Assembly (NCBI GenBank): GCA_964566025.1
Contig: CAZMHF010000018.1
Span: forward strand, 1-35,940
Length of the DNA: 35,940 bases
Direction of reading: 5' to 3'
Source: RGIG8306 sp964566025
GTDB taxonomy: Bacteria > Bacillota > Clostridia > Lachnospirales > Lachnospiraceae
Position numbers and translations under genes: made by a program. Each line of letters begins with the position of its first letter. The stretch's first letter is position 1. The notes beneath the pieces were generated by a model that searched no databases, was not told the origin of the DNA, and saw nothing but the letters and a program-made list of their open reading frames with translations. This document shows positions 8,600 to 16,408 of this stretch, piece after piece.

Positions 8600-10198
8600 T
8601 TATTGGACATCTGCGCCTAATTGCAACGTATATATCCATTCGACGACATCTGCCATTTCTAATTTCACTTGCGCCGCTGATTGTTGCTCAACGATTCCAT
8701 TTACCCGAAAAATCCATCCCGACTCTGGTCCTTTATCAAATTCATATAGCTGGTTAATGCCTTTCACATACTTCGCACCATCACCGCCTGAAGCATCCAC
8801 CACGATGTTTTCTTCCCGACAAACATTAACTAATAACTCATACACCGTACTTCCTTTTTCAATCACTCTTTTTGATGGCATTAGCAGCCATTCATCCTCA
8901 CCGTTTTCTACTTTTATTTTAATCGAGAAATCTACTTCAATGGCTTCTTTTATTACTTCCTGACTTTGTTCAAAATACGCATCTTTCGTTCGAAAATCAC
9001 TTTTTGCCCAAAGAAGGAGAATCGCACATACTACGCCCACATATACGAGAACCGTTTTTTTCGTCGTTCTTTTTCGGTAAAAAAGCGCTATGGCAAGAAC
9101 TATTGCCACGCCAAGAATGACTCCATAACCAATCTTTTTTATATCTATTGTTGCTTGCGTCTCCTCTTTTGTAACTACCGTCTCTTCCGTAATGCTCGTC
9201 CCTTTCGTTTGCTCGTCTACAGGATTTGCATCAGAAGACTTCTCTTCATCTACTTTTTTTGTTGTTACAAAATCAAAAAGCGCTCCTTTATTTGTTTCAA
9301 AATGGTCCAATGCTACCGTTGCTCCTAGTGCTTGAACAGTCGCATATTCATTTTCATAACCATTTTCAAGATGCGCAAATGCTCCCTGTTCCTTTCCAAA
9401 TAACAAAAGGCCTTCCCATGCACTCGTGTCTTTTGTAAATCGCTCATCTGTTTTTGGCGAAATATCAAGCGCACATAGTGCCATAATGACTTGCGCACAA
9501 CTTTCAGCATTTTGTGTTCCTAAGCTACTAAATGTTCCATTTTCGTTTTGCCTCTTTGACAAAAAATCAATGCCCTTTTGTATGGATTCTTCAACCCTCT
9601 CGTCTTCTTTATAATGCGCCAGCGCTTGCAATACCATTGCAGTCACGTCCACATCCGAGTGCTTTCCAACAACAGCCCATCCGCCATCATCAAATTGATT
9701 TTTTATAACCGAATTGATAATCCTTTTTTCAAGCGCTATTTTTTCAGCGTCTTTTTCATCTTCTGCATTTATTACATGCAAAAAGTACGCACGATTAATG
9801 ATATTACTCGTTTCATCAATCGTGGCTACTTTATTTTTAAACCAAATTTCTTCTTCCATTGCCAAGTACAACAACGCAAATCGCAAGTAATCAATTTGAT
9901 TTAATTCATGATTACTTTCTAAATATTCATCACTCGCATTTAGCAAATGCTTTGTCTCATACACATCATTATCGAGAAGCATAAACATTGCAAACCATTG
10001 CGCGTTGTTGTTAGCCATTTGAGAGGGGAGTGCATGATTGATTAATTCTTGTGCACTCTCACAGCCCTCTTTTTTTACTTTCCACTCAATTACTTCGGTT
10101 GACGAAAAACCGTTTGCCATAACAGGTATTACATTTAATACGATACTTACTAGCAATAGCAAGCTAATAAGCCCTTTTTTTAATTGACTATTTTTCAT
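8600..10198 (-). CDS. Membrane-anchored protein with alpha/alpha-barrel repeats and a DUF4430 (transcobalamin-like) domain
   Basis: The 532-residue protein starts with a signal peptide or anchor (residues 8-28). Residues about 35-300 carry prenyltransferase/squalene-cyclase-type repeats: QFDDGGWAVVGKHSDVDVTA near 168-187, NGTFSSLGTQNAESCAQVIM near 220-239, and GAFAHLENGYENEYATVQAL near 272-291. A charged linker follows (313-352), then two membrane helices (355-373 and 382-398) joined by the basic loop RKRTTKK, and a C-terminal DUF4430 domain (about 424-528, with SGWIFRVNGIVEQQSAAQVK). By the positive-inside rule both globular domains face outside. Alpha-barrel plus DUF4430 is the domain plan of intrinsic factor/transcobalamin; corrinoid binding is inferred and supported by the upstream riboswitch. 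The start overlaps the end of the preceding gene by 11 bp. Confidence 0.8.
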   Translation of the reverse strand: MKNSQLKKGLISLLLLVSIVLNVIPVMANGFSSTEVIEWKVKKEGCESAQELINHALPSQMANNNAQWFAMFMLLDNDVYETKHLLNASDEYLESNHELNQIDYLRFALLYLAMEEEIWFKNKVATIDETSNIINRAYFLHVINAEDEKDAEKIALEKRIINSVIKNQFDDGGWAVVGKHSDVDVTAMVLQALAHYKEDERVEESIQKGIDFLSKRQNENGTFSSLGTQNAESCAQVIMALCALDISPKTDERFTKDTSAWEGLLLFGKEQGAFAHLENGYENEYATVQALGATVALDHFETNKGALFDFVTTKKVDEEKSSDANPVDEQTKGTSITEETVVTKEETQATIDIKKIGYGVILGVAIVLAIALFYRKRTTKKTVLVYVGVVCAILLLWAKSDFRTKDAYFEQSQEVIKEAIEVDFSIKIKVENGEDEWLLMPSKRVIEKGSTVYELLVNVCREENIVVDASGGDGAKYVKGINQLYEFDKGPESGWIFRVNGIVEQQSAAQVKLEMADVVEWIYTLQLGADVQ

Positions 10199-11003
10199 AT
10201 TCTCTTTTTCTGCTTTTGCTAATCATGATAATTGCCAATGCACCTGCCATAATGGATAGCATATTTACATTGCTTGGGGCACCTGCATTTTCTGCAACCG
10301 TTTCAATTTGTACTTGATAATCTGATGGAAGACGAAGTACAAGCGTAAGATTATTTTCTGCAACTTTCTCAATTTGTAACGTATGCTTTCCCTCTGTTAG
10401 TTGCTTCTCTTCGATAACAACTTCTCCATTATTATCTGTTGTATAAGTTGTTTTCTCGTCACCAACGCCCCATGTGATCGTTGCACCAACAATTGGATTT
10501 ATCGTTGTCGTTGGATTATAATTTTCATCGTAGGTTGTATCTGCGCTGGTAAATCGAAGAATTCCATCTGCTAGTTTTTCTGTATCCACGATTGGAAACT
10601 GCATTCCCACGCCATATGGATCTCCGAAATATAGGACAATCGCATCGCCTTCTTTTACATAGCAATCTGCAATGCCAGCACTTGCTTCAACGCCGTTTAC
10701 TGTAAAAAGCCAGCCATCCCATCCGCCAAAGCTTCCTGCCAAATCCTCGTTGATTTTTGTGATAAAACCGCTTTCTAAGCCTTCTATCACAACATCTTCG
10801 TTTTCTTCATTAATTTTTTGCAAAATTTCTTTTACACTTGCGCCTTCTTTGCTCTCCAAACTATCTAAAACAACTTCATCATAAAAATAGGTTTTTGCAT
10901 TTCCTTCGATTCGAACGGATACGTTTCCCTCATTTGCAAGCACCACTTGTCCACTACAAAGGCACACTAACAATACAACCATCCACATCATTTTCTTCTT
11001 CAT
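10188..11003 (-). CDS. Membrane-anchored DUF4430 (transcobalamin-like) surface protein
   Basis: The 271-residue protein has a signal peptide (about residues 1-24, ending near VVLANEG) and a DUF4430 domain (about 27-130) with GGWDGWLFTVNGVEASAGIA and VLYFGDP. A second beta-rich region (about 155-215) includes ATITWGVGDEKTTYTTDNNG. A C-terminal membrane helix (about 245-262) with the basic tail KSRKREYEK ends the protein; no LPXTG motif is seen. DUF4430 is related to the beta-domain of animal transcobalamin and intrinsic factor, so a role in capturing cobalamin or other corrinoids at the cell surface is inferred. I chose the ATG at 11003 because AGGAGG (11012-11017) lies 8 nt upstream; the ATG at 11009 would be only 2 nt away. 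It is the first gene after a cobalamin-type riboswitch. Confidence 0.8.
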   Translation of the reverse strand: MKKKMMWMVVLLVCLCSGQVVLANEGNVSVRIEGNAKTYFYDEVVLDSLESKEGASVKEILQKINEENEDVVIEGLESGFITKINEDLAGSFGGWDGWLFTVNGVEASAGIADCYVKEGDAIVLYFGDPYGVGMQFPIVDTEKLADGILRFTSADTTYDENYNPTTTINPIVGATITWGVGDEKTTYTTDNNGEVVIEEKQLTEGKHTLQIEKVAENNLTLVLRLPSDYQVQIETVAENAGAPSNVNMLSIMAGALAIIMISKSRKREYEK

Positions 11004-11017
11004 CCACATTTCCTCCT

Positions 11018-11055
11018 AAAAAAAATAAGCGTCCTTCTTATTATTTGAAAGACGC
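11018..11055 (-). terminator. Riboswitch expression-platform terminator
   Basis: On the minus strand GCGTCTTTC (11055-11047) and GAAGGACGC (11037-11029) form a 9-bp stem with one G-U pair and a 9-nt loop. They are followed by TTATTTTTTTT. The terminator ends one base before the AGGAGG of the first DUF4430 gene, the position expected of a ligand-controlled attenuator. Confidence 0.8.
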
Positions 11056-11059
11056 ACTC

Positions 11060-11220
11060 CACGCAAAATAATTCAACCACAGACGGTTGCTTCATTATAT
11101 GCGGTCGCACTCTTCTTTCGCCCAAGAGTGGGTAAACCTTGTGTCTATTTCAAACGACCCGACTATCACGGTAATGGCTGTTGCGTCAGACTTTCACTGA
11201 ACTTCCTTCTTAATAGACAC
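11060..11220 (-). ncRNA. Probable cobalamin riboswitch
   Basis: Read on the minus strand, GTGTCTATT (11220-11212) and AATAGACAC (11149-11141) form a perfect 9-bp closing stem. Between them lies a core with GGAAG, AGTGAAAGTCTGACGCAACA, CCATTACCGTGA and AGTCGGG, matching the order of conserved blocks in the cobalamin (B12-element) riboswitch. A hairpin follows (CACTCTT / AAGAGTG with a GGGCGAAAG loop) that could supply the loop for the kissing interaction with the core, then a second hairpin (CAACC / GGTTG). A terminator completes it, so binding of cobalamin should switch the two downstream genes off. I recognised it by motif; no covariance model was run. Confidence 0.8.
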
Positions 11221-11224
11221 TCAT

Positions 11225-11253
11225 AGTGTATACAAGCCCCTTGCATTTGTCAA
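11225..11253 (-). promoter_or_regulatory. Promoter of the riboswitch/DUF4430 operon
   Basis: On the minus strand TTGACA (11253-11248) and TACACT (11230-11225) are separated by 17 bp. Transcription would start near 11218, right at the closing stem of the riboswitch. Confidence 0.75.
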
Positions 11254-11282
11254 GCGCACGTTTCGAGCGACTACTTTTTCCC

Positions 11283-11311
11283 TTGTCATCGTTCTTATTT
11301 AATGCTATAAT
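11283..11311 (+). promoter_or_regulatory. Promoter of the divergent membrane-protein gene
   Basis: TTGTCA (11283-11288) and TATAAT (11306-11311) are separated by 17 bp, and the -10 box has an extended TG. It is back-to-back with the riboswitch promoter (30 bp between the -35 boxes), so the two transcripts are separate. Confidence 0.7.
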
Positions 11312-11364
11312 TCCTTTGTATGACTCTAATCATCATACTAAAAACACGTATTATAGGAGGTATC

Positions 11365-12045
11365 ATGACAGACAATTTTGAAAACAATAACGAGCAACCT
11401 ATGCAGGAGACACCTATCACACCTGCACCACAAGAGGCACCTACAGCTGCGCCAGAACCAGTTTATACGCCAGCTCCTGTAGCTCCCACAACATCAACAA
11501 GCGATTCCGAGATTGATTTTTCAAAAATCTTTTCAAAAATTGATTTTAAACGCCTTATCAAAAAACCGCTTACCCTTGTACAATTTCTTTTTGCGATTTT
11601 TACATTCTTCACTATTTTTGGCGGTTGGATAACTTCTTCTTATGATACTGCTAGCGCAGGTATTTTCAAGCTTAAGAAAGTTCTTTCGTTAAACACATTC
11701 TTATTCGTTCTTATTGTTTTATTTACCATTGCTATGATTGTATTATTACTTGTAAATATCGCACTATTTTTAATCAACGTAAAAAACAGCACTGTGATTA
11801 ATCAATTCATTTACGGCGTTTATATCGTATTTTCCATTTTCCTTATCATCGTTATTAGCGTTGCTTCTAAGGATTTAAATGACCTTGGCTCATTATTTGG
11901 CACGGGAAATAAACTCATCCAAATTGGTGGTGCAGCGATTTGGGCCATTATCTTTAGCGCTTTCGGAATTCTTTTATCGATTGAACCATTGATGAAAAAG
12001 ATTTTTACTACTGTCGGAAAATTCTTAAAGAGCCATATCGAATAA
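11365..12045 (+). CDS. Hypothetical membrane protein with a proline/alanine-rich N-terminus
   Basis: I do not recognise the family. The 226-residue protein has an acidic and proline-rich disordered start (about residues 1-48, with repeated PAP/APE/TPA), then a charged stretch (FSKIFSKIDFKRLIKK) and about four membrane helices (near 65-85, 105-135, 145-165 and 185-210), ending with a basic amphipathic tail. The start at 11365 has AGGAGG at 11355-11360. An upstream in-frame ATG at 11320 lies almost at the predicted transcription start and has no ribosome binding site. It stands alone between divergent and convergent genes and runs against the replication direction. No function can be proposed. 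Confidence 0.7.
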   Translation: MTDNFENNNEQPMQETPITPAPQEAPTAAPEPVYTPAPVAPTTSTSDSEIDFSKIFSKIDFKRLIKKPLTLVQFLFAIFTFFTIFGGWITSSYDTASAGIFKLKKVLSLNTFLFVLIVLFTIAMIVLLLVNIALFLINVKNSTVINQFIYGVYIVFSIFLIIVISVASKDLNDLGSLFGTGNKLIQIGGAAIWAIIFSAFGILLSIEPLMKKIFTTVGKFLKSHIE

Positions 12046-12060
12046 TACATAAATTATTAA

Positions 12061-12098
12061 AACCTGCGATTGTCCTTATCGACAACCGCAGGTTTTTT
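12061..12098 (+). terminator. Intrinsic terminator after the hypothetical membrane protein
   Basis: AACCTGCG (12061-12068) pairs with CGCAGGTT (12087-12094) and TTGTC (12070-12074) pairs with GACAA (12081-12085), with one mismatch between the two stems and a 6-nt loop. Six T follow at 12093-12098. It lies 15 bp after the stop and 23 bp before the end of the convergent adhE, so it may serve both. Confidence 0.85.
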
Positions 12099-12120
12099 GT
12101 TGACCTTCTTATCAAAATTC

Positions 12121-14724
12121 TTAGTTTCCGTAATACGCATCTAAGTATAATTGTTTAATCTCTTTCATTAATGGATATCTTGGATTTGCACCTGTACATT
12201 GATCATCAAATGCATTTTCCACCATCTCGTCCAATGTCTCAAGGAAGGTTGCTTCCTCAATGCCATAATCCTTAATGGTTTTCTTAATTCCGATAGACTC
12301 TTTCAATGCTTCTATCGCATCAATAAAGTTTTCAAGGCTTTCTTCATCTGTCTTTCCAGCATAGCCACAGAAACGTGCACATTCTGCATAACGCTCTAGT
12401 GTATGTGGATACTCATATTGTGAAAACGTTCCCATCTTTGTAGGAGCAGTCACTGCATTAAACTTCATAACGCGTGTAATTAACAATGCATTGGCGATAC
12501 CATGTGGCAAATGATGATAGGCACCTAATTTATGCGCCATCGAGTGACAAACGCCTAAAAATGCATTAGCAAATGCCATACCAGCCATACAGGAAGCATC
12601 CGCCATCTTTTGACGCGCTTCGATATTTGTACCGTCTTCATAAGCTGTTGTAAGGTACTTCATAACATTGTTCATAGCCTTTAGTGCAAATCCATCTGTA
12701 TAATCGGTTGCCATTACAGATGCATACGCCTCAAGAGCATGTGTCAATACGTCAATTCCCGATGCGCTTGTCAAGCCTTTTGGTTGGCTCATCATATTAT
12801 CTGTATCAACAATCGCCATATTTGGAAGTAACTCATAATCTGCAAGAGGATATTTGATACCCGTTACTTCATCTGTGATAACGGCAAATGGTGTTACCTC
12901 TGAGCCCGTACCTGAAGAAGTTGGAATTGCCACAAAATTCGCTTTAACACCCATCTTAGGGAATGTATAAATTCGTTTTCTAATATCTACAAAACGCATT
13001 GCCATATCTTCAAAATCTACTTCTGGATGCTCATACAATACCCACATGATTTTTGCTGCATCGATTGCTGAACCACCACCAAATGAGATAATTACATCTG
13101 GATTGTAAGCCATCATGGCTTTTGCACCCTCTTTAGCATTTGCCAATGTTGGATCTGGCTGAACATTTGAGAAAATCGCATAATCAATTCCCATTGCATG
13201 AAGTTGTTTTGTTACTGGCTCTAAAAATCCATTTGAATGTAAGAATGTATCTGTAACAACAAATGCTTTTTTCTTATTCATCACATCTTTTAATTCTGCA
13301 AGAGCAAGTCCCATGCAACCTTTTTTGAAATAAACCTTCTCAGGAGCTCTAAACCAAAGCATATTTTCTCTCCTTTGTGCAACCGTCTTAATATTTAACA
13401 AGTGCTTTACTCCAACATTTTCTGAAACAGAGTTTCCGCCCCATGAACCGCAACCAAGTGTCAAAGATGGTGCCAATTTAAAGTTATATAAATCGCCGAT
13501 TCCACCATGTGAAGAAGGTGTATTAACAACAATTCGACATGCTTTCATCGCCATCGAGAATGTATTTAATTTTTCGTGTTCATTTAAGTCAATATAGAGA
13601 GATGCTGTATGTCCATAACCGCCGTCTTTTACTAATTGATCTGCTTTTTTAATAGCATCCTCAAAGCTTGATGCCTTATACATCGCTAAGACTGGTGACA
13701 ATTTCTCATGTGCAAATTCTTCACTAACATTAACCGATGTTACTTCACCAATAATGATTTTTGTTTCTTCTGGAACCGTCACTCCCGCCAATTTTGCAAT
13801 TGCATAAGCAGATTGTCCAACGATTTTTGCATTTAATGCACCATTTATAATAATTGTTTTTCGTACTTTTTCGATTTCGTCTTTTTTAAGGAAATAGCAG
13901 CCACGTGCAATAAATTCTTTTTTCACGTCACTATAAATAGAATCAAGTACTGTCACCGATTGCTCAGATGCACAAATCATACCATTATCAAAGGTTTTTG
14001 AATGAATAATCGAGCTAACTGCCACTTTAATATCAGCAGATTCGTCAATAACAACTGGTGTATTTCCAGGGCCAACGCCAATTGCTGGCTTTCCTGATGA
14101 ATACGCCGCCTTCACCATACCTGGTCCACCTGTAGCCAAAATAATATCGGCATTTCTCATCACTTCATTTGTAAGTTCAAGCGCTGGAACATCAATCCAT
14201 CCAATCAATCCTTCTGGCGCTCCCGCCTCTACGGCTGCCTGATTAACAATTTTAGCCGCTTCTATCGTACAGCCTTTTGCTCTTGGATGTGGGGATATGA
14301 TAATCGCATTTCTCGTCTTTAATGCCAATAGACATTTAAAGATAGCTGTCGAGGTAGGGTTTGTTGTAGGAATAACCGCTGCAATTAGACCAATTGGTTC
14401 TGCGATTTTTTGGATTCCATTTGCTGAATCTTCTTCAACGACACCTACTGTTTTTGTGTCCTTATACGCATTGTAAATATATTCACTCGCATAATGATTC
14501 TTAATGACTTTATCTTCAACAATTCCCATACCTGTTTCTTGTACAGCCATTTTTGCTAATGAAATTCTAGCTTTGTTTGCTGCTGAGGCAGCTGCTGCAA
14601 AGATCTTATCAACTTGCTCTTGTGAATATGTTGCATATTCCTTTTGAGCTGCTCTGATTTCTTCCATTCGTATCGCTAATGCTTCTACACTATCCACAAT
14701 AGCTGGTGATGTTTTCTTCGCCAT
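12121..14724 (-). CDS. adhE: Bifunctional acetaldehyde-CoA/alcohol dehydrogenase AdhE
   Basis: The 867-residue protein converts acetyl-CoA to acetaldehyde and then ethanol, regenerating two NAD+ during fermentation. The N-terminal half (about 1-440) is an aldehyde dehydrogenase with the catalytic C251 in FDNGMICASEQSV and the nucleotide-binding stretch ILATGGPGMV. The C-terminal half (about 450-867) is an iron-type alcohol dehydrogenase with FGGGSAIDAAK, GTGSEVTPFAVITD and the metal-binding HSMAHKLGAYHHLPHG. Length and order match the family, whose members form spirosomes. The ATG at 14724 is preceded by GCAGGAGGG. A perfect-consensus promoter overlapped by a Rex-like operator lies upstream, implying NADH/NAD+-dependent control. 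The gene appears monocistronic. Confidence 0.97.
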   Translation of the reverse strand: MAKKTSPAIVDSVEALAIRMEEIRAAQKEYATYSQEQVDKIFAAAASAANKARISLAKMAVQETGMGIVEDKVIKNHYASEYIYNAYKDTKTVGVVEEDSANGIQKIAEPIGLIAAVIPTTNPTSTAIFKCLLALKTRNAIIISPHPRAKGCTIEAAKIVNQAAVEAGAPEGLIGWIDVPALELTNEVMRNADIILATGGPGMVKAAYSSGKPAIGVGPGNTPVVIDESADIKVAVSSIIHSKTFDNGMICASEQSVTVLDSIYSDVKKEFIARGCYFLKKDEIEKVRKTIIINGALNAKIVGQSAYAIAKLAGVTVPEETKIIIGEVTSVNVSEEFAHEKLSPVLAMYKASSFEDAIKKADQLVKDGGYGHTASLYIDLNEHEKLNTFSMAMKACRIVVNTPSSHGGIGDLYNFKLAPSLTLGCGSWGGNSVSENVGVKHLLNIKTVAQRRENMLWFRAPEKVYFKKGCMGLALAELKDVMNKKKAFVVTDTFLHSNGFLEPVTKQLHAMGIDYAIFSNVQPDPTLANAKEGAKAMMAYNPDVIISFGGGSAIDAAKIMWVLYEHPEVDFEDMAMRFVDIRKRIYTFPKMGVKANFVAIPTSSGTGSEVTPFAVITDEVTGIKYPLADYELLPNMAIVDTDNMMSQPKGLTSASGIDVLTHALEAYASVMATDYTDGFALKAMNNVMKYLTTAYEDGTNIEARQKMADASCMAGMAFANAFLGVCHSMAHKLGAYHHLPHGIANALLITRVMKFNAVTAPTKMGTFSQYEYPHTLERYAECARFCGYAGKTDEESLENFIDAIEALKESIGIKKTIKDYGIEEATFLETLDEMVENAFDDQCTGANPRYPLMKEIKQLYLDAYYGN

Positions 14725-14796
14725 AATACCCTCCTGCTTCTATTTTGAAATCATATTTTTTTCAATCATTCGGTTAAGGAAACCCTTTTCGTTTGA

Positions 14797-14814
14797 TTGT
14801 TATTTATTTCACAA
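14797..14814 (-). promoter_or_regulatory. Rex-like redox operator of adhE
   Basis: The 18-bp site TTGTTATTTATTTCACAA is close to the Rex consensus TTGTGAANNNNTTCACAA (the right half is perfect, the left half has two changes). It begins a few bases downstream of the adhE -10 box, over the transcription start, where a bound repressor would block initiation. Rex repression of adhE at low NADH/NAD+ is well established in Clostridia. Confidence 0.65.
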
Positions 14815-14818
14815 TCTC

Positions 14819-14847
14819 ATTATATGCGAACTTATGTTGTATGTCAA
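14819..14847 (-). promoter_or_regulatory. adhE promoter
   Basis: On the minus strand TTGACA (14847-14842) and TATAAT (14824-14819) are both perfect consensus boxes with a 17-bp spacer. Such a strong core promoter implies that regulation comes from repressor sites around it. Confidence 0.85.
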
Positions 14848-14877
14848 ATAAATGTTTTGAAAAAAATACACAGCTTT

Positions 14878-14894
14878 TTGTGCATATTGCACAA
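14878..14894. promoter_or_regulatory. Perfect palindrome upstream of the adhE promoter
   Basis: TTGTGCA-TAT-TGCACAA is a 7-3-7 perfect inverted repeat, 31 bp upstream of the -35 box and 32 bp from the end of the DUF4446 gene. It looks like an operator for a dimeric regulator. Its odd spacing (17 bp) differs from the 18-bp Rex site, so the protein that binds it is unknown. Confidence 0.5.
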
Positions 14895-14925
14895 CAACTT
14901 GCGTATTTTAGTGTCAAATCCTTCG

Positions 14926-15444
14926 TTATTCTAACTTATCGCAGTTACGTGCACTCGTCAAAGTTTCCTTCTCCTCTGCACTTAGTGATTTAATTGTTTC
15001 GCCACTAATGACTTCTTTTAAATATGTATAACATCCATCACTTGTATGCATGACCGTAATAATGAAGCCATTATCGTAATCATCCAATAGGCACAAGGAA
15101 AAACTCAGCTTTCCTCCTTGCTCTTTAAACGCATCATATTGCGTAAGACCTATTTTTTTATATGCTCCTCTTTCGTTTCGCACTAAGTTCTTAACCACAT
15201 CTAGCTGCGTTTTTTGTTGTTCTGACGTTTCTTTTAATCCCGAATGTATTTGATTGATTGTTTCTTCTAAAGAGATCGTATTCTTCCCTCTCATAAAAAT
15301 ATCATATCGAACCCATAGCTTGCTATACTTTACTAATAGTATAATGGATAAAATCAAACACGCTAACGCAATTACACCAAAAGCAATAACAATATATAAT
15401 GGGTCGACACCCAAACTAAATAAATATGAATTCTCTGGCTTCAT
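14926..15444 (-). CDS. DUF4446 family membrane protein
   Basis: The 172-residue protein has one N-terminal membrane helix (about residues 15-40), a coiled-coil-like stretch (about 55-85) and a C-terminal domain with IGLTQYDAFKEQGGKLSFSL and LLDDYDNGFIITV, the hallmark of DUF4446. The family function is unknown; its genes are often found directly after parB in Clostridia, as here. I chose the ATG at 15444, which has AGGAAGG 6 nt upstream; a TTG two codons earlier would touch the ribosome binding site. It lies 33 bp after the parB stop and is probably co-transcribed with parA-parB. Confidence 0.85.
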   Translation of the reverse strand: MKPENSYLFSLGVDPLYIVIAFGVIALACLILSIILLVKYSKLWVRYDIFMRGKNTISLEETINQIHSGLKETSEQQKTQLDVVKNLVRNERGAYKKIGLTQYDAFKEQGGKLSFSLCLLDDYDNGFIITVMHTSDGCYTYLKEVISGETIKSLSAEEKETLTSARNCDKLE

Positions 15445-15477
15445 ACACAACCTTCCTCTCGAAGCTTTTCGTTATCG

Positions 15478-16377
15478 TTAAAAAATCCCTAAAATATCGA
15501 TAATGCGTTCCAAATCCTCTTCCGAGTAGTATTCGATTTCGATTTTTCCTTTTTCATTGTTTTTGCGAACAATATTGACTTTGCTATTTACTTTTGCTCG
15601 TAGCTTCTCTTGTATTTGGTGATACGTTTCTTCGTTTTCCAATTCCGTTTTTTCTTTTTTGATGGTTGGCTTAAGCAATGATTTTACAAGCTTTTCTGTC
15701 TCTCGAACACTAAGCTGCTTTTCTTCTATTTTCATGGCAGCTTGATCTTGCAAATGAAGATCGGTCAATGCTAGCAATACTTTTGCATGGCCAGATGAAA
15801 TCGTTGCGTTATTTAACATCATTTGTACTTTTTCGGACAAACGAAGCAAACGGAGCGAATTGGCAATCGTTGCTCTGTTTTTTCCCACTCGTTGTGCAAT
15901 ATCTTCTTGTCGCAACGAATATTCTTCCATCAATTGTTGATAGGCTTTTGCCTCTTCAATAGGGCTTAAATCTTCACGTTGCAAATTTTCAATTAGCGCA
16001 ATTTCTGCTGCCTCTAAATCCGAATAATTCTTAACAATAACAGGAATCTCTTGCAATCCCGCTAATTTCGCTGCTCTCCAACGTCTTTCGCCAGCTACAA
16101 TTTCATAATAGCCGATTCTTTCAATCACGACAACTGGCTGAATCACTCCGTAGCGACGAATAGAATTGGCGAGTTCCTCCAACGCTTCTTCTTCGAAAAC
16201 TTTTCTTGGTTGGTTGCGATTTGGCTCAACCTCGTATATTTTCAAATATTTGTCTGCAATGACCTCTTTGATAACTTCCTTTACCACTGGCTCTGGTAGC
16301 TTAACATCTTTATCGTAATTGCCCTCAGTGGGTATTAGGCTTGCCAGCCCTTTTCCTAGTCCTTTTGCTTTTGCCAT
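15478..16377 (-). CDS. parB: Chromosome-partitioning protein ParB (Spo0J)
   Basis: The 299-residue protein binds parS sites, hydrolyses CTP, slides along the DNA as a clamp and loads SMC. The start MAKAKGLGKGLASLIP is the conserved ParA-interacting N-terminus. The ParB/Srx domain follows, with NRNQPRK and the CTP-binding GERRWRAAK (about 96-104), and a helix-turn-helix near 156-179 (QEDIAQRVGKNRATIANSLR). A C-terminal dimerisation domain ends the protein. The ATG at 16377 has AGAAAGG 8 nt upstream; an in-frame GTG at 16401 has no ribosome binding site. It lies 31 bp after parA. Two perfect parS targets lie just upstream of parA. Confidence 0.96.
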   Translation of the reverse strand: MAKAKGLGKGLASLIPTEGNYDKDVKLPEPVVKEVIKEVIADKYLKIYEVEPNRNQPRKVFEEEALEELANSIRRYGVIQPVVVIERIGYYEIVAGERRWRAAKLAGLQEIPVIVKNYSDLEAAEIALIENLQREDLSPIEEAKAYQQLMEEYSLRQEDIAQRVGKNRATIANSLRLLRLSEKVQMMLNNATISSGHAKVLLALTDLHLQDQAAMKIEEKQLSVRETEKLVKSLLKPTIKKEKTELENEETYHQIQEKLRAKVNSKVNIVRKNNEKGKIEIEYYSEEDLERIIDILGIF

Positions 16378-16408
16378 ATTATTAGCCTTTCTCTTTGTCA
16401 CAAATTAT

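Noticed and set aside
8966..9328. Plus-strand open frame of 120 codons
   Set aside because: It is a shadow of the minus-strand barrel/DUF4430 gene, with no ribosome binding site and an implausible composition.
10188..11003. Sortase-anchored protein
   Set aside because: The C-terminus has a membrane helix and basic tail but no LPXTG-like motif before it.
14878..14894. Second Rex site
   Set aside because: The dyad is 17 bp with a 3-bp centre, whereas Rex sites are 18 bp with a 4-bp centre; kept as an unassigned palindrome.
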